In this document: positions 9,848-22,416 of the stretch, piece by piece | How the letters are laid out: every line of letters starts with the position of its first letter | Numbering within the stretch: the stretch's first letter is position 1 | Assembly (NCBI GenBank): GCA_001557505.1 | Contig: LSAX01000001.1 | Location: forward strand, 1,550,001-1,614,000 | DNA: 64,000 nucleotides | Direction: 5' to 3' | Source: Reticulascus tulasneorum | Taxonomy: Eukaryota > Ascomycota > Sordariomycetes > Glomerellales > Reticulascaceae | The notes under the pieces: model-generated | What the model was told of the DNA's origin: nothing | Database searches by the model: none | Seen by the model: only the letters and a program-made list of their open reading frames with translations | Program-made: the position numbers and the translations under genes

Positions 9848-12800
9848 GGTCGACACTCGCACACGATTAGGTCTGATTGCCAGAGCCTGGATGCTATCGA
9901 GGCAAAATGTTCAGGTACGCGCGCTGGAATTTTTGTCTTCTTGTTTTCATTCGGCCCCAATTCTCCCCTCGTGCGCCCGCCGGGCGTGCGTGCTCAAGCG
10001 TTAGCCTCCGCGCGAATCCGTTCCCAGCCTAACGGTCCTGTGCTGGCCGATTGGGGGACGCTTGCTTGCTTGGGTGGAAACGGGCGTGAGGGGTCCCTTC
10101 GCTGGCCTCCTCCTCCTCGCCTACGTTAGCCGGATTAACGTCTTTAAGTCGGAACTCAATCTAATCTGCTAACCTGCACAGACACTATGTAATCGTCCAC
10201 CCCCCAAATCCCACCTTCAAGACCCCTCAAACCCATTGAGGGTACCGGATTGCTCTCCGAGATGGTCTCGACGTTTCTCGCCGTCTCTCGAGTCTTCTTC
10301 GTCGTGTGAGGACGTCATGGATTTCACTTTGACCGACTCGTTCGCGAGCCGGCGCTCGCCGTCTTTGCTGTCGGCTTTCCCGATGCCACCGTCTTCCAAC
10401 CCGCGAGAGCGGCGCGGAAATGATGACATGTTCAGGGATCCGACGCAGGACGTTCTTGTCGACTTCTCTTCTGAAGATGGCTTCATGCAGTGCGCTAAGA
10501 AGAAGAAGGTCGCGGCAAAGGCAGCAGCATCAAAGTGGGGTGATGATGACGACGACACGAAGAAGAACGATAATGAGGGCGGTGGTGATGGCGGTGACCA
10601 AGGAGGAGACGCCAGTAAGAAGGACGGTGGCGCTTCGGGCGATGGCGATGGCGGTGATAAGGACAAGGACAAGGCTAACGGCGATGAAGCGAACCAAGAC
10701 GACGAATGGGGAAACTTCACAGCTGTCAAGCCGAAAAAGAAGGGAAAGAAAGGAGCAGCCGACACCAAGGCGGACGATCCGCCGCCGGCTACATCTTCGG
10801 CAGGTTTCGACGCCTTCCACGAGATAAAGCTGGACGATGTGTCAGCCGGGACGATTGATCTCAAGTTCGACACCGCAGACACAAAGACGTCATTTGGTGC
10901 GTGGGGCACAAGCTGGAATACCGGCAGCACATGGGACTGGTCTGCGGCCAACAAAGACGGCTCCGCTGAGAATCCAGAAGGTTCCAAGAAGGAGGAGGCT
11001 GACCCGAACCCATGGAGTATCAATCGCCCGAAGCCGAAGAAGAAGAATAAGACCACGTTCAGCTTCAGCGCATTCGACGAAGAGGAGGAGACTAAGGATG
11101 CCGAGGAGGCCGAAACCAAAGGCAAAGACGAAGAGAAGAAGGATGACACCTTCGACTTCGGATTTACCGCGGCAACATCCAAGAAAGATAAGAAGAAGAA
11201 GAAAGCCAGTATGTGGGACGTGGACGTAGAGGAAGAAAAGAAAGATCCTCTTGCCGACAGCCAGGACTTGAATGCTTCTGCCGCTGTAGAGAACACCGCT
11301 GACCCCTGGGGCTGGACATCTTCATCTAAAAAGAAGAAGGGCAAAAAGGACATCGAGCCGGAGCCGGAGCCAGAGCCCGAAAAGGTACCGGAACCGGTTG
11401 CTGCTCCGCCTGAAGATGACTGGTTTACGCCCGCTTCTTCTAAGAAGGATAAGAAGAAGAAAAAAGGTGCCGCCGCTATCGTTGAAGAACCAAAGGTCGA
11501 GGAAAGCAAGCTTGAGCCAGAACCAGAGTCAAATACTTTTGATGATCTCTGGGGCACGTCCGCCAAGAAGAAGAAGAAAGGCAAGGGCGAGGAAAAGTCC
11601 GAAACCACTGAAACCCCGGTTGTAGCTAAGGATGACGGCGATACCTGGGATACCTGGGGAACCAAAAAGTCGAAGAAGGGCAAGACGGAAGAACCCATCG
11701 CTGCGCCAGATCCGCCAAAGGAAGACACCAAAAATGACGACCTCTGGGATACCTGGGGAACCGGCAAGAAAACGACGAAGAAGAAGAAGAACAGCCTTCT
11801 TGACGATACCACCAAGGAGGATTCCTCCGCCAAAGTCGTAGCCGAACCCGAACCTGAGCCTGCTGAAGATGAGGCCTGGGGATGGGGAACTTCTAAGAAG
11901 GATAAAAAGAAAAAGGGCAAGACTGTGCTTGAACCCGAGCCGATCAAGGAGCCTGAACCCGAACCCGAGCCGGAACCAGACGCTAAGAAGGATGGCGACG
12001 ACTGGTGGGCCCCCGTCACTACCAAGGGCAAGAAGAAGAAGAAGGGTGCAATCGAGGAGACTCCTAAGGAACCCGACCCAGTCGTAGAGGTCAAGAATGA
12101 CGATGCTGCAGACGACTGGGGTGTCTTCGGCACCAAGAAGAAGAAGAAGAAGGGCGCCATCGAAGAGGTCAAGGAGCCCGAACCCGAACCCGAACCCGAA
12201 CCAGTCAAGGAGGCTGCTGACCCCTTTGACGATGACTTTGGCTGGGCTACAAATGCCAAGACCAAGAAAAAGAAGGGGAAGGCTGTCGAAGAGGTGAAGG
12301 AGCCGGAACCCGAACCGGAGCCGGAGACCAAAAACGCAGCTGATGAAATGTTTCCCTCATTCCTGAGCACAGGCAAGAAAGACAAGAAGAAGAAGGGCAA
12401 AGCTGCAGCTGAGCCTGACCCTCCTAAAGAGCCGGAGCCGGAGCCCGAACCCGAACCTGAGAAGAAGGATGACGGCGACGACTGGATGAGCTGGGGCACC
12501 GCCAAGAAGGATAAGAAAAAGAAGGGCAAAACTACCTCTGAGCCCGATCCTCCAAAGGAGCCCGACCCGGAACCAGAACCGGAGCCAGAAAAGAAAGTCG
12601 ACCTTTGGGGTGACTTCGCCACCAGCACCTCCAAGAAGGATAAGAAGAAGAAAAAAGCCTCCATCTGGGATGACATCCCGAAAGAACCAGAGCCTGAGCC
12701 CGAGCCTGAGCCCGAGCCCGAGAAAAAGAAAGAAGACGACGATTTCTGGGATAGCTTCGCCACTAAGAAAGACAAGAAGAAGAAGGGCAAAGGCGCCATC

Positions 12801-15800
12801 GAAGAGGTAAAGGAACCCGAGCCTGAACCCGAGCCGGAAAAGAAGGATGAAGACGACTTCTGGAATTCGCTTGGCTCTTCAAAGAAAGACAAGAAAAAGA
12901 AAGAAGAGGCTACCAAGGAGCCCGAGCCCGAAACCGACATTTGGGGGACTGCAGCATCTAAAAAGGACAAGAAGAAAAAGAAGGGTGTTGCAGAGGAACC
13001 CAAGGTCGAGGAGTCTATTCCAGAAGAGCCTGAGAAGGCTGAAGACACCTGGGATACCTGGGGCGTCGCCACGAAAGACAAGAAGAAGAAGAAAGGCGCC
13101 GTCGAGGAGCCTAAAGAAGAGTCCAAGCCCGCAGACAATGCCTTTGATATTTGGGGATCCGCTGCTAAGAAGGACAAGAAGAAGAAGGATGAGCCCGAAC
13201 CCGAAACCGACATCTGGGGTACCGCTTCCAGCAAGAAGGACAAGAAGAAGAAGGACGAGCCTGAACCTGAAACCGACATTTGGGGTACCGCATCCAGCAA
13301 GAAGGACAAGAAGAAGAAGGACGAGCCTGAACCGGAAACCGACATCTGGGGCACCGCCTCCAGCAAGAAGGACAAGAAGAAGAAGGACGAACTCGAACCT
13401 GAAACTGACATCTGGGGTACCGCATCCAGCAAGAAGGACAAGAAGAAGAAGGACGAGCCTGAACCGGAAGCCGACATCTGGGGCACCGCCTCCAGCAAAA
13501 AGGACAAGAAGAAGAAGGAAGAGCCTGAACCGGAACCCGAGCCCGAAACTGATATTTGGGGTACCACCTCAAGTAAGAAGGACAAGAAGAAAAAGGACGA
13601 GCCTGCCAAGGAACCGGAACCTGAGACCGATATCTGGGGTACCATCAGTAAAAAAGACAAGAAGAAGAAGGGTAAGGACACCGCCTCTACGACCAGTGAA
13701 ACTATCAGCAAAGCCGCGGAACCTGAAAACGATGATTGGGCCGACTGGGGTAAATCCGACAAGAAGAAGAAGAATACCGCAACAAAGGAAGAGGCGCCGC
13801 CTGCTGTCCCAGACGTCACTGACCCCTTAGGAGACGATGATTACTTCGGCTCCTGGGCAACCGGCAAAAAGGACAAGAAAAAGAAGAAAGGCGTCGACGC
13901 AGAAACTTCTGTCAAGCCGGACGTCATCGAGGAGCCAAGCGAAGACATATGGGGGACAACTTCTTCAAAGAAGAAGAAGGATAAGGCGTCCAAGGCCGCC
14001 GTTGAGGTTGATGAGGACGACATGACCCTTGATTCTATCAAGCCGGATTCTGTCGAAGAGACCAAGGACAGCAAAGTCGACGACGACGACTGGGCCTGGG
14101 GATCTTCGAAGAAAAAGACCAAGAAAAACCGTAAGGACATACTCGCCGAACCTCCACCGCCAGCTCCTACCCCTCCATCGATGGACTTGACTGAGCCTGA
14201 AGCAGAACCAGAATCCAATACTTGGGATGAACCGTCAACTTCTCTGACCAAAACCAAATCCAAGGACAAGGATAAGGAAAAGGAAAAAGAGAAGTCGAAG
14301 GAAAAAGAGCCCAAGCTCAGCAAGAAAGACCTCGAGAAACTTGAGAAGGCGAAGAAGAAAGCCGAAAAGGAGGAAGCTGCAAAGAAGGCAAAGGAAGAGG
14401 AAGAGCGTGTGGCCCGCGAGGCCGAAGAGGCTGCTGCTGCTGAAGCCGAAGAAAAGGCGCGCCTCGAACAGGAAGAGAAGGACAAGGTAGAAGCTGAAGC
14501 GGCGAAGATCGTCGACGAAGAGAAGCAGATTGAAGCCTTGATTGCAAAGAAAGCAAAGAGGGGCGGGAAGCTGCTGAAGAAGGACCAAGCAGTCTTGGAC
14601 CAGTTGAATGAGGCTGCTGCCCAGAGAGCCGAAGAAAAGGCGCAGAAGGAGGAGGACGAACGCCTTGCCCGCGAGGCTGAAGAGGAAGCCGCCCGGGAAC
14701 GGGAGGAGGCCGAAGCAACCAAGAAGAAGTCCAAAAAGAGCTCCAAACCCGAGAAAGAATCCAAGTCCAAGGATAAGTCGTCCAAAGACAAGGATAAAGA
14801 CAAGGGTAAAGATAAGGATAAGGATAAGAGCAAGGACAAAGACGAAGAGAAGTCCCTCGACATCAGCCCTGACGATCTTGAAGAGCTCTTATCTCCGACA
14901 GACAAATCGACTACTGACGCATTCAGCTTCTGGGGGGCCAAGAAACCGGCCGCTAAGAAAGGTACGTCGCCTCAGGCAACCAATCCCGCAAATGAGGCGC
15001 ACGATCGCGCCTCGGCTGCATCCGAGATTACCATGCTGACTCATCATATGTGTAGAAGATGCTAGCAACCTTTGGAAGGACACGGCTGCTTCTTCCAAAA
15101 CTGACAATGCTGCAACCTCCATGAAATCGTCTTCGAATCGCAAGGCTGTCGCAGGCAAGATTGCTGACAGGCTGAAAGCATTCGAGCCACCGAAGGAGGA
15201 CGAGGAAGCTGACGCGACGCCACCTCCGCCACCGCCGCCACCCGCGACTTCAAAAGACGATAAGAAGCGAGGCTCGCTCTCGCGTTCCGCGTCCAAGAAG
15301 GACAAAGACGCACCACGCTTCGAGGTCGAAGAAAAGGCCCAGCCGTCTAAGAAGGCCAATAAATCATCCGAACTCCCTGGTGCCTTCCCCACCGAAGATG
15401 ACGACGAGATAATAGACATAATCGATATGGCAGCGGAGAGGAAGAGTAGTAAGAAGGGCAAGAAGGGTAGCAAGGCAAAGGAGGTCGAAGACATTCCGCC
15501 TCCGCCTCCTGCTGTACCGGACGCGCCTCTGACACCTCCTCCGGAGGATAAGCCGGCGAAGAAAGAGCGTGCTAAGATCAACCGTGAAGGTTCGTCTTGG
15601 GGCATGTGGAACGCTGGCACTCCGAAGGAGAAGGAGAAGGAGAAAGAGAAGGAGAAGAAGTCGTCAAAGTCAAAATCCGACAAGCCCAAGAGATCTTCAG
15701 CGGAGAAGGAAGAGAAGGTGTCATCCAAGGGTTCGAACTCAGACAAGGCAGAGCGGACCGAAAAGGTCAAGGAGACTCCTGCACGCCCGAAGATGTCGGC

Positions 15801-17250
15801 CCTCTTCAGCACCCCTCCTGTCTCTAGATCAATGTCGACCCGTGATAAGGACAAGAGAAATGGGTCCACCGGGAAGGCGTCACGGCGCCATTCCGTTGAC
15901 GTAACCCATGGCATCATGTCGCCGCCTCCGGAGAATGCGCCAGAAATGTCTGCCAAGGCTGCGAAGATTCTCGGCATTGACAAATCAGCGAGCAAACGAA
16001 GCAAACCCCGTGCTGTAGACGACGAGGACATCGTCATGGTCGGAGGCGCTGGCGATGACGGGAGCCCATCCAAGTCTGACCGTAGACGATCAAAGGTACG
16101 ACCAGCTTCCAGTCGCGCACGGAGTGGCAAACCTAACAGTGAACAGCAATACCCCAAGGACGATGACATCGTTATGGTCGATGCTGGCGGTCCGGCTGAC
16201 ATCTCGCCTCTGAAGCGCACCACTAGCAGCGCCAAGAAGTCGGCCTTTTCGGGTCTCTTTGGTGGCCTGTTGTCCACTCCCAAATCCGAACGTCCTGAAC
16301 CTCGTCGCCGCAGCACATATGTGAATACAGACGACGAGGGTAGACGGGAGGAGAAACGAAGCAGAGGTTCTGCCGGCGATGCCAACGAGGGCGATGCTGT
16401 CGCGGCCGACGCTGATCAAGAAGCTCGTCGTGCGGCTCGCAGAGCCAAACGTGCCGAGCGAGAGGCAACTGAGCGCGCTGCCGAAGAAGCGCGTCGCGCC
16501 AAAGATGATTCTCGACGCGAGCGTCGTCGCCGGCAGGAGGAGGAAGCTGAGGCGCGTAGACAAGAAGAGAAAGATGCCAAGCGGGCAGAGAGACGTGCTG
16601 CTCGTGAGCGCGAGGAGGCTGACCGCCGTGCAGCTGACGAAAGAGAAGCTGAGCGTTCTGAGCGTCGACGACTTCGAAAGGAAAGAGAGCCTGTGGCAGC
16701 AGAGGATGAAGATGCTGAAGCGAGACGTGCCGCTCGCTACGACCGCCGGCGTTCAACCCAAGTCGACGCTCCGGACGAAGATGAGGAGCGTCGGCGTAGG
16801 CGGGACGCTCGTCGTGCCTCCAGGGCTGCTGAGGCCGAGGAACCTCAACCTCGGAGTAGCCGTCGACGATCCGAGAAGGAGTCCGGGGACGAATATGTGT
16901 ACGGAAAGAAATCCCAGAGGCCGTCATGGCCTCACTCCGGCACGTCGTCCTGGGTGAAGGAACATTCCGATGCGCCGCCGCCGCCGGATAACGGGAATCA
17001 GGCAGACGCCGCGCCACAGACAGAAGATGACGAAGCTCGTCGGGACCGCAAGGAACGACGTCGTCGATCGCGATATGAGGACGGTACTGCCGATGAAGGT
17101 GACGACCAGCGTCGCCGGAAGGCCCGTCGTGAAGAAAGAGAACGTCGCGGAGGCTCTGATGGCAGCGACGAGCGAAGAACGAGTCGAAGAAACTCAGTCT
17201 TCATGGATACGACGCCTCGAAGTAGCTGGTGGAAGAAGCTTGGGATATAA
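9753..17250 (+). CDS. Giant low-complexity Lys/Glu/Trp repeat protein with Arg/Glu-rich coiled-coil C-terminus
   Basis: Proposed exons are 9753-9914, 10182-14961 and 15056-17250. The second intron (94 nt, GTACGT...GTGTAG) is well supported. The first (267 nt, GTACGC...CACAG) joins in phase 0, and its ATG has a good context (CACAATGG). ATG 10317 (MDFTLTDSF) is a safe alternative start. The product is about 2,360 residues. An N-terminal region (GFMQCAKKKK, then acidic) leads into about 30 modules alternating a Lys cluster (KKDKKKK), an EPEPEPE run and a DxWGT/DDWxxWG tryptophan motif. A highly charged helical segment follows (about 14320-14750), then KDKDK runs, two DIVMV motifs (DDEDIVMV, DDDIVMV), an Arg/Glu/Ala-rich coiled coil (about 16420-16700), and a conserved-looking end RRNSVFMDTTPRSSWWKKL. 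No catalytic domain is visible. Large disordered fungal scaffolds such as leashin or septal-pore proteins are possible analogues, but this is unproven. Confidence 0.8.
13188..13517 (+). repeat. Five tandem 66-bp coding repeats (22-residue unit)
   Basis: Five in-frame units encode DEPEPETDIWGTASSKKDKKKK with only single changes (P to L in unit 4, T to A in unit 5). The DNA is nearly as conserved as the protein. This differs from the surrounding modules, which match at protein level but not in codons. Related, longer units continue to about 13670. The array looks like a recent, probably length-variable expansion. Confidence 0.92.
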
Positions 17251-20200
17251 TTTGTCTGTCTGTCTGTACTATGGATTTAGTGTTGTTCAGCGAAGCGTGT
17301 TGGATATTTCTTTCTTGGTTTTCTCCCATGATACTATGGCATATACCCCCTCATACCTGTTGTCTAACATTCTGTTTGCGGTTGGGTGTGGGTTGGGCGG
17401 GCTGCATATTTCGCTCTCGACCTTGGCATGTCATGTAAGCTTGGAAGGACGGCGTGTTGTGTCATCAGTGTGCTGGTGTGCGACCGGTTTGCATATATAT
17501 ATACCCCAGGAGCATTCACTGATTTCCAATTAAGCATTGGGATGTTTTCACCCATTTTAAGAATCATGTTCGTCCCTCGCTGCGTGATGTGTGACCATGG
17601 CTTGGGAATTTTGTGACGTGGCATCGGTCTGTCCTTTGTTCTTTCTGATCTTGTGGAGTGGTAGTTGGGCTTTTGGGTCGCGGGATGAGTGAGCTGATGC
17701 CGCGGGAAGGCTGCCACGGCTGTTGATTTGATACTTGATGCCAATCAGGTGGTAGGCCTACTTCCGTACCCCGCGAAGCCTTCCCTCTGAATGTGAGTAG
17801 GCGGGTACTGAGCCATTTCAGTCTGCCATGTGACAAGACTTGGTAAGGTGAGGTTGTGTGATACTGTGGATGTGGTTATTAGTACATAGACAGGCTTGGA
17901 GGGGCAGTGGCAGAGAGTATGTAGCTAGTAGGTAGCTCTGAATATTGTCAAACTCCTCTGAAGCTCCGGTTATCTTGTCTGCAGTCGAGTATACCTGCTC
18001 CTGCGTCTGCCAATCGCCGATGTTCAGCTCTCCAGCGCACATTTCTTGCCGGAAGTGAGATAAGGTGGTGTGCCCAGAGCGCGTATCGCCCATAGGGCAC
18101 CTACGATTTCTCGTACAAGTAAACAGAAAAGTCGGGCTGTGCTAGGGTCGAGGTCGTCGCACGACATAGTCTCGTCCAGACATGTGGTTGGTCTCAGGGT
18201 GCAGTAGGCGGGGGTTTGCGCAAGCCTAAGAGACGTAATCCCAGTGCTTCATTCGTCCCTCGTAGCGACTGGTCTGAAATGAGGCCACCATCTTCCGTGC
18301 AAGGTTCCGATGTCTCTTTGTCTATCCAGTGCTTCGTGTGGGTTCGGGACCTACCATGTTCCTGGGGAGCGGCCAGGTGCCTATCCGTCCGTCGGAGCAA
18401 TGTGCTCTGCTCGTGGTCGAAACAGTTTTGCTCCTGTTTCGATCCCAAATATCCCGTAGAGCATATTACTTCGGATTTTGATGCGCTAACGAATTATTAT
18501 AGCTTCTCGCCAGGCTGAGCTTTAGCTTTTGGATGGCAAGAGCCGGCAGGTGAGACTCGCGATCCCGAGAGAGCAGATTCGTACCAATACCGAGTCGAGC
18601 AGAGGTGAGAAATTGTAGAGTTCCGGTAATTAGTTCAAGAGAGAAATAATCATGAGAAATGCGTATATCCACAGAAATGCAGTGATAGCGCCGTTTCAGT
18701 CTTCTGCAGCACATCCTAAGCCAGTAACCAGGATTCGAAGTTCTCGGAGTTGTCTCGAGTTCGCATGGTGCAAATTCTCACAAATACGTCTACTATCGCT
18801 ATCATCTTCCGCCTGAGAGCATCTCCGTACGTGCCTTGAACGCACGCAAGCCATTGCAGTCCAGGAAGGCTGCGATGGAATGTCACACTGGTTTTGTGGT
18901 TGATCTACCTGGCTGCCACAAGCTGGACTAAGTTTAGTTCCGATGCTGGTGCGTCAAATCCGTTCGCAATAAGCTAAGAATCATGCGTCTTCTTCCCCGT
19001 GATGGATAACAAGTGACATGATAATATGATGGGAGCAGCGTGTCCACAGATATGTTACTGTGCGTCCTAGATATTTGGTCCGGGCCGGGACAACAGACAG
19101 GAAACATATGGAAACATCATGACTATCCTAGACTCCTCTGCAACCGCAGAGATAATGCAGGCTGCTGTTCATCTCGATACTATAGATATCACTTGATACC
19201 AGGCCCACTAATCCTGAGGCACCGACGGATATGAGCCGACTGAAATCCGTTCTCGTCTGGTGCTCATGAAACACATCCGCTCCGCTAGGACTTACGGCGG
19301 CTATCACTGCACCACGAATGCTCTGTATGCCATAGCATCTTGTGAGATCAGGCATGGAAACCACGAGAGCGTCCGTCAATGCTTGCCCCAATCTGAAGAT
19401 CACTCTATATCGCCCAGCGCAGCTTGCATGAATCACGCTTTGAGCAACAAGTCGAGACTCAGCTAGCCATCCGCTTGTAGAGCTGCAGCTGCAATCTCCA
19501 TCCCGATACGGATGTTTGCAGATTGCAGGTTGAAAGAGAGCCGGAGGGATCGCAAGGGAGGAGCCGGTCCAAAGATTCGCCGCCCAGGTAAAAGCAGGCG
19601 ATGTGCACATCACTATCCAGAGTCCTGATAAAAGGTTCAAGCAGTCGAACCCCGCCTCTTTAGTGGCCGGATGAACCGGTAAGCTCATCCGTTCCCTTCA
19701 TTCCGGTCACAAGTTCAAGCTCGACCGCCGCGAGATGATAATCAGTAGCAATCCTAGACTACTGCAGCATATCCTGTCAGGAAGATTTTCCACGTTCGGC
19801 CAGCCAAGCTATGATTCGGCGTGGCATCCCTAGATAGGCGGTCTCTTCGAGATGGAGACTGTTTTGCTCGTTGAATAAGCTCTTTAAGAAACTGTGAACA
19901 AGTCGCCCCAATGATAGCTTGGGCACGGATGTATCCACGGGATCCCAGGCTCTCTCACGGACCGTCAGACGGAGCCCAACATGGATGGCATTCCTCATCT
20001 ATTCATTGGCCGCCAGGATGCCGCCGTTGCCGAAGTCCACAATCACGAAGATGACTTCGACTTTCGCGTGTAGAACTAGTTGACTGTTATTTTGGCAGTA
20101 GCGACGCGATTGGCTCGAGGATGGGAGATGAGATAGGGAACATCACCATGACCAAAGCCGTGCTGATATAAGAATGGTTGAAAAGTCAAACCCGTCCATA

Positions 20201-22416
20201 GATGCGTAGAAAGAGGGTTGGTGGCGGTGACATGGAGGTGGAAACGCACAAAACGTTGAAATAAACGGAGCTTTGGGAGTGGAGTGTTTACTGTGCGATT
20301 AGTGTAAATATCTCAATAAATATACTGTCTTGCTGGTTTGCTGGGACCGTTGGGGGAAGGTTTTCCCCGGCAGCCCATAATTATGGATGGAGAGTGAGGG
20401 GAAACAGCGCAACTTAACCCAAGGTAGGTACTTTTAGCTACGTACCTTGGTACCCACGTCACCATTGTGTCGCGGAGACAAAAAAAAAAACCCCTGATTC
20501 GAAATACGCATCATCGGGGAATGCACTTCGTCATGCGGGCAGATGGGAAAGTGCTTAAAAGGCCATTTCCCACGACCTCGAGGCCTTTCCGCCAGCTTCA
20601 CTCCCATCCACGGATAGACACTTGCAACAGTGAAGGTATTGTCATTTTTGAAAGAAGGGGGCATGGAGAAGCCTGAGATGGCATCCCCCGGCGCATCTTG
20701 TAGTGATCCATGACCCGCTCCTCGAGCTCTGATGCAAACCCCCCCCCCCTCCTTTTCCCCCCGACGCTTAGGACGTCCTGATGCAGGGTGGTGCAGCTAT
20801 GACGTAGCCGAACTTAAAACGTCACCCGTAACGTCATGTTGCTTTTCTTAACGTTCCCGTAACAGATTGGCTACCTTCAACGAGGAGGTAAGATCGCAAC
20901 GGCAATGCCAAACGTTGAAAGCCCTCTCCTGTCTCCGAGATAACGGAACTGCCTTCAGTTTCAACCGTCACTCCCATTTCAGCCACTTTCCAGCGTCCCG
21001 TTCAGTGGTACCCATGAAGTTCCAAGGGCTAATCAGCCCGCATTTACGCCGCCGAGGAGCGCTGAGCACTCTCAGTTCCGATTCGAATGCCGATCGATTT
21101 CCCCTGGGCGCATCGGTGGTTTTTCTCTTTTCCATCGCGCATCGACGGGGATCGGCAAAGTCCGGATAAGAATACCTGCCCTCCAGGGGCCTTCCCACAG
21201 GCATTGCGCAGCGATGCAGCCTTGCCCGAGTTTGGTGGTCTCTTCCATGCTGACAAGCCCACCTGGAGAGGTGCCATGATGCCTGCCCGCTGCCCTACCC
21301 TACCCGCCGCACTGGGTTTCCTGGCCTGCCGCTTGTGAGTGGGTTGCCAAAGAACGGCTGCTGCTAATGACCTGGAGGGGCTTTGCCCTCGTGCCTCGCT
21401 TCGACCTAGCGGCCCTGCAGTGCCTAGAATGGGGATCGGAAAATTAAAGGTCAGACGATGATGAATGATGGTCTGATACCGTTTGACTCTGGGTGCGGCG
21501 CTGTGCAATTCGGCAGCGGAGACCCGGCTCATAGGCTCGGCGGCAGAGGAACGCGCAGCGGGCGGGGCAGTGGGAAAAGAAAGGGTAATGAACTAGTCAG
21601 AGAGAGAACAGAACAGGATAGGACAGAACACGAGAGAGCAAGCGAGTGTGTGTGCGTGTCTGTGTGTGTGCGAAAGACAACAGCAATAACAAGAAGAAGA
21701 AAGGTGAGAAGAGGCCATTCCTGGGCTTGCCGTGTTTGCTGGTCTTCGTCGCCGTTCCCTACCTTAATCATCGGAGTCGGACTAAGTTCCGCAATCCCCA
21801 GTCTTCCAGGAAACAGCAAAATTTCCCACTTCTTGTGCCCTCTTTCCTCACTGTAAAAAAAAATTACTCTTGTCTGCTTCCGCCATTTTGGAATTCCTGC
21901 CCGATGCCCAGACGATCAACACGAACCACGCTCATTCCCAGGCTGGCTGCGACTTGCACGCCTTTTGGTCCCGGCCTCGTCTTCAGAGCATCATCCGGCA
22001 TGGTCGTCGTCGTCGTCGCGGCCGCTATAGCTTTGAGGGGATAGGTCGCTCCATGTTGCCCAACGTGACTACTTACTACTACTTGCCACTGAGAGAAGCA
22101 AAAAAAGACACACCCGCCTTGACCAGTAATCAGAGCCTTCCGTCGACTTCGGCGGCCTAGACTTCCAAACTTACCGAATAATAGTGCCGAACGAACACAT
22201 CTGGTAATCTTTCTTCTCGCCACTTGGCTCTTGCGGCTTCTTCTCGATGGACCATACGAGCTGTTTGACTAAGGCCCTACTCCAGCCTCTCGTCGCGTGG
22301 AATGCCGTATTTCCAACTCTTTTCTCTCCCCACACATCAACAACCACCAGACCTTGCCGAATGACCGTATCAACCATTTCCACCCTATTCTTTCACTGTT
22401 AGGTGAAAGGCATACG
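17251..22416. other. 5.2-kb stretch without a supported gene
   Basis: It starts with a (TCTG) run just after the stop of the giant gene and ends with the leader of the Zn2Cys6 factor. Minus-strand frames at 19128-19688 and 19777-19998 look mildly protein-like but have no ATG/splice model that holds together; they could be a decayed gene. Another minus-strand frame at 18024-18167 (47 codons) has no recognised relative. A cluster of ACGT-core sites lies at 20772-20855, and GA/GT-rich low complexity at about 21590-21670. No tRNA was found. Confidence 0.5.
20772..20855. promoter_or_regulatory. Cluster of ACGT-core (bZIP/CRE-like) sites
   Basis: Within 84 bases lie GACGTC (20772), TGACGT (20800), ACGTCA (20819), ACGTCA (20831) and AACGTT (20850). 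TGACGT/ACGTCA is the half-site of fungal ATF/CREB-type bZIP proteins. It lies about 1.6 kb before the start codon of the Zn2Cys6 factor. Whether it controls that gene is not shown. Confidence 0.45.

Noticed and set aside
10217..13819. A 1,200-codon open frame on the minus strand opposite the giant gene
   Set aside because: The sense strand is dominated by AAG/GAG/GAA/GAC codons, whose complements (CTT, CTC, TTC, GTC) contain no stops. The antisense frame is therefore open by composition and encodes only a Ser/Phe/Leu/Gly repeat with no independent support.
13841..16385. Long antisense open frames (13841-14941, 14889-16385)
   Set aside because: Same explanation: Lys/Glu/Arg-rich coding on the plus strand suppresses stops on the minus strand.
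18024..18167. 47-codon minus-strand frame (MSCDDLDPSTARLFCLLVRE...)
   Set aside because: Plausible composition, but no recognised relative, no splice or leader evidence, and it overlaps other frames. Too weak to annotate.
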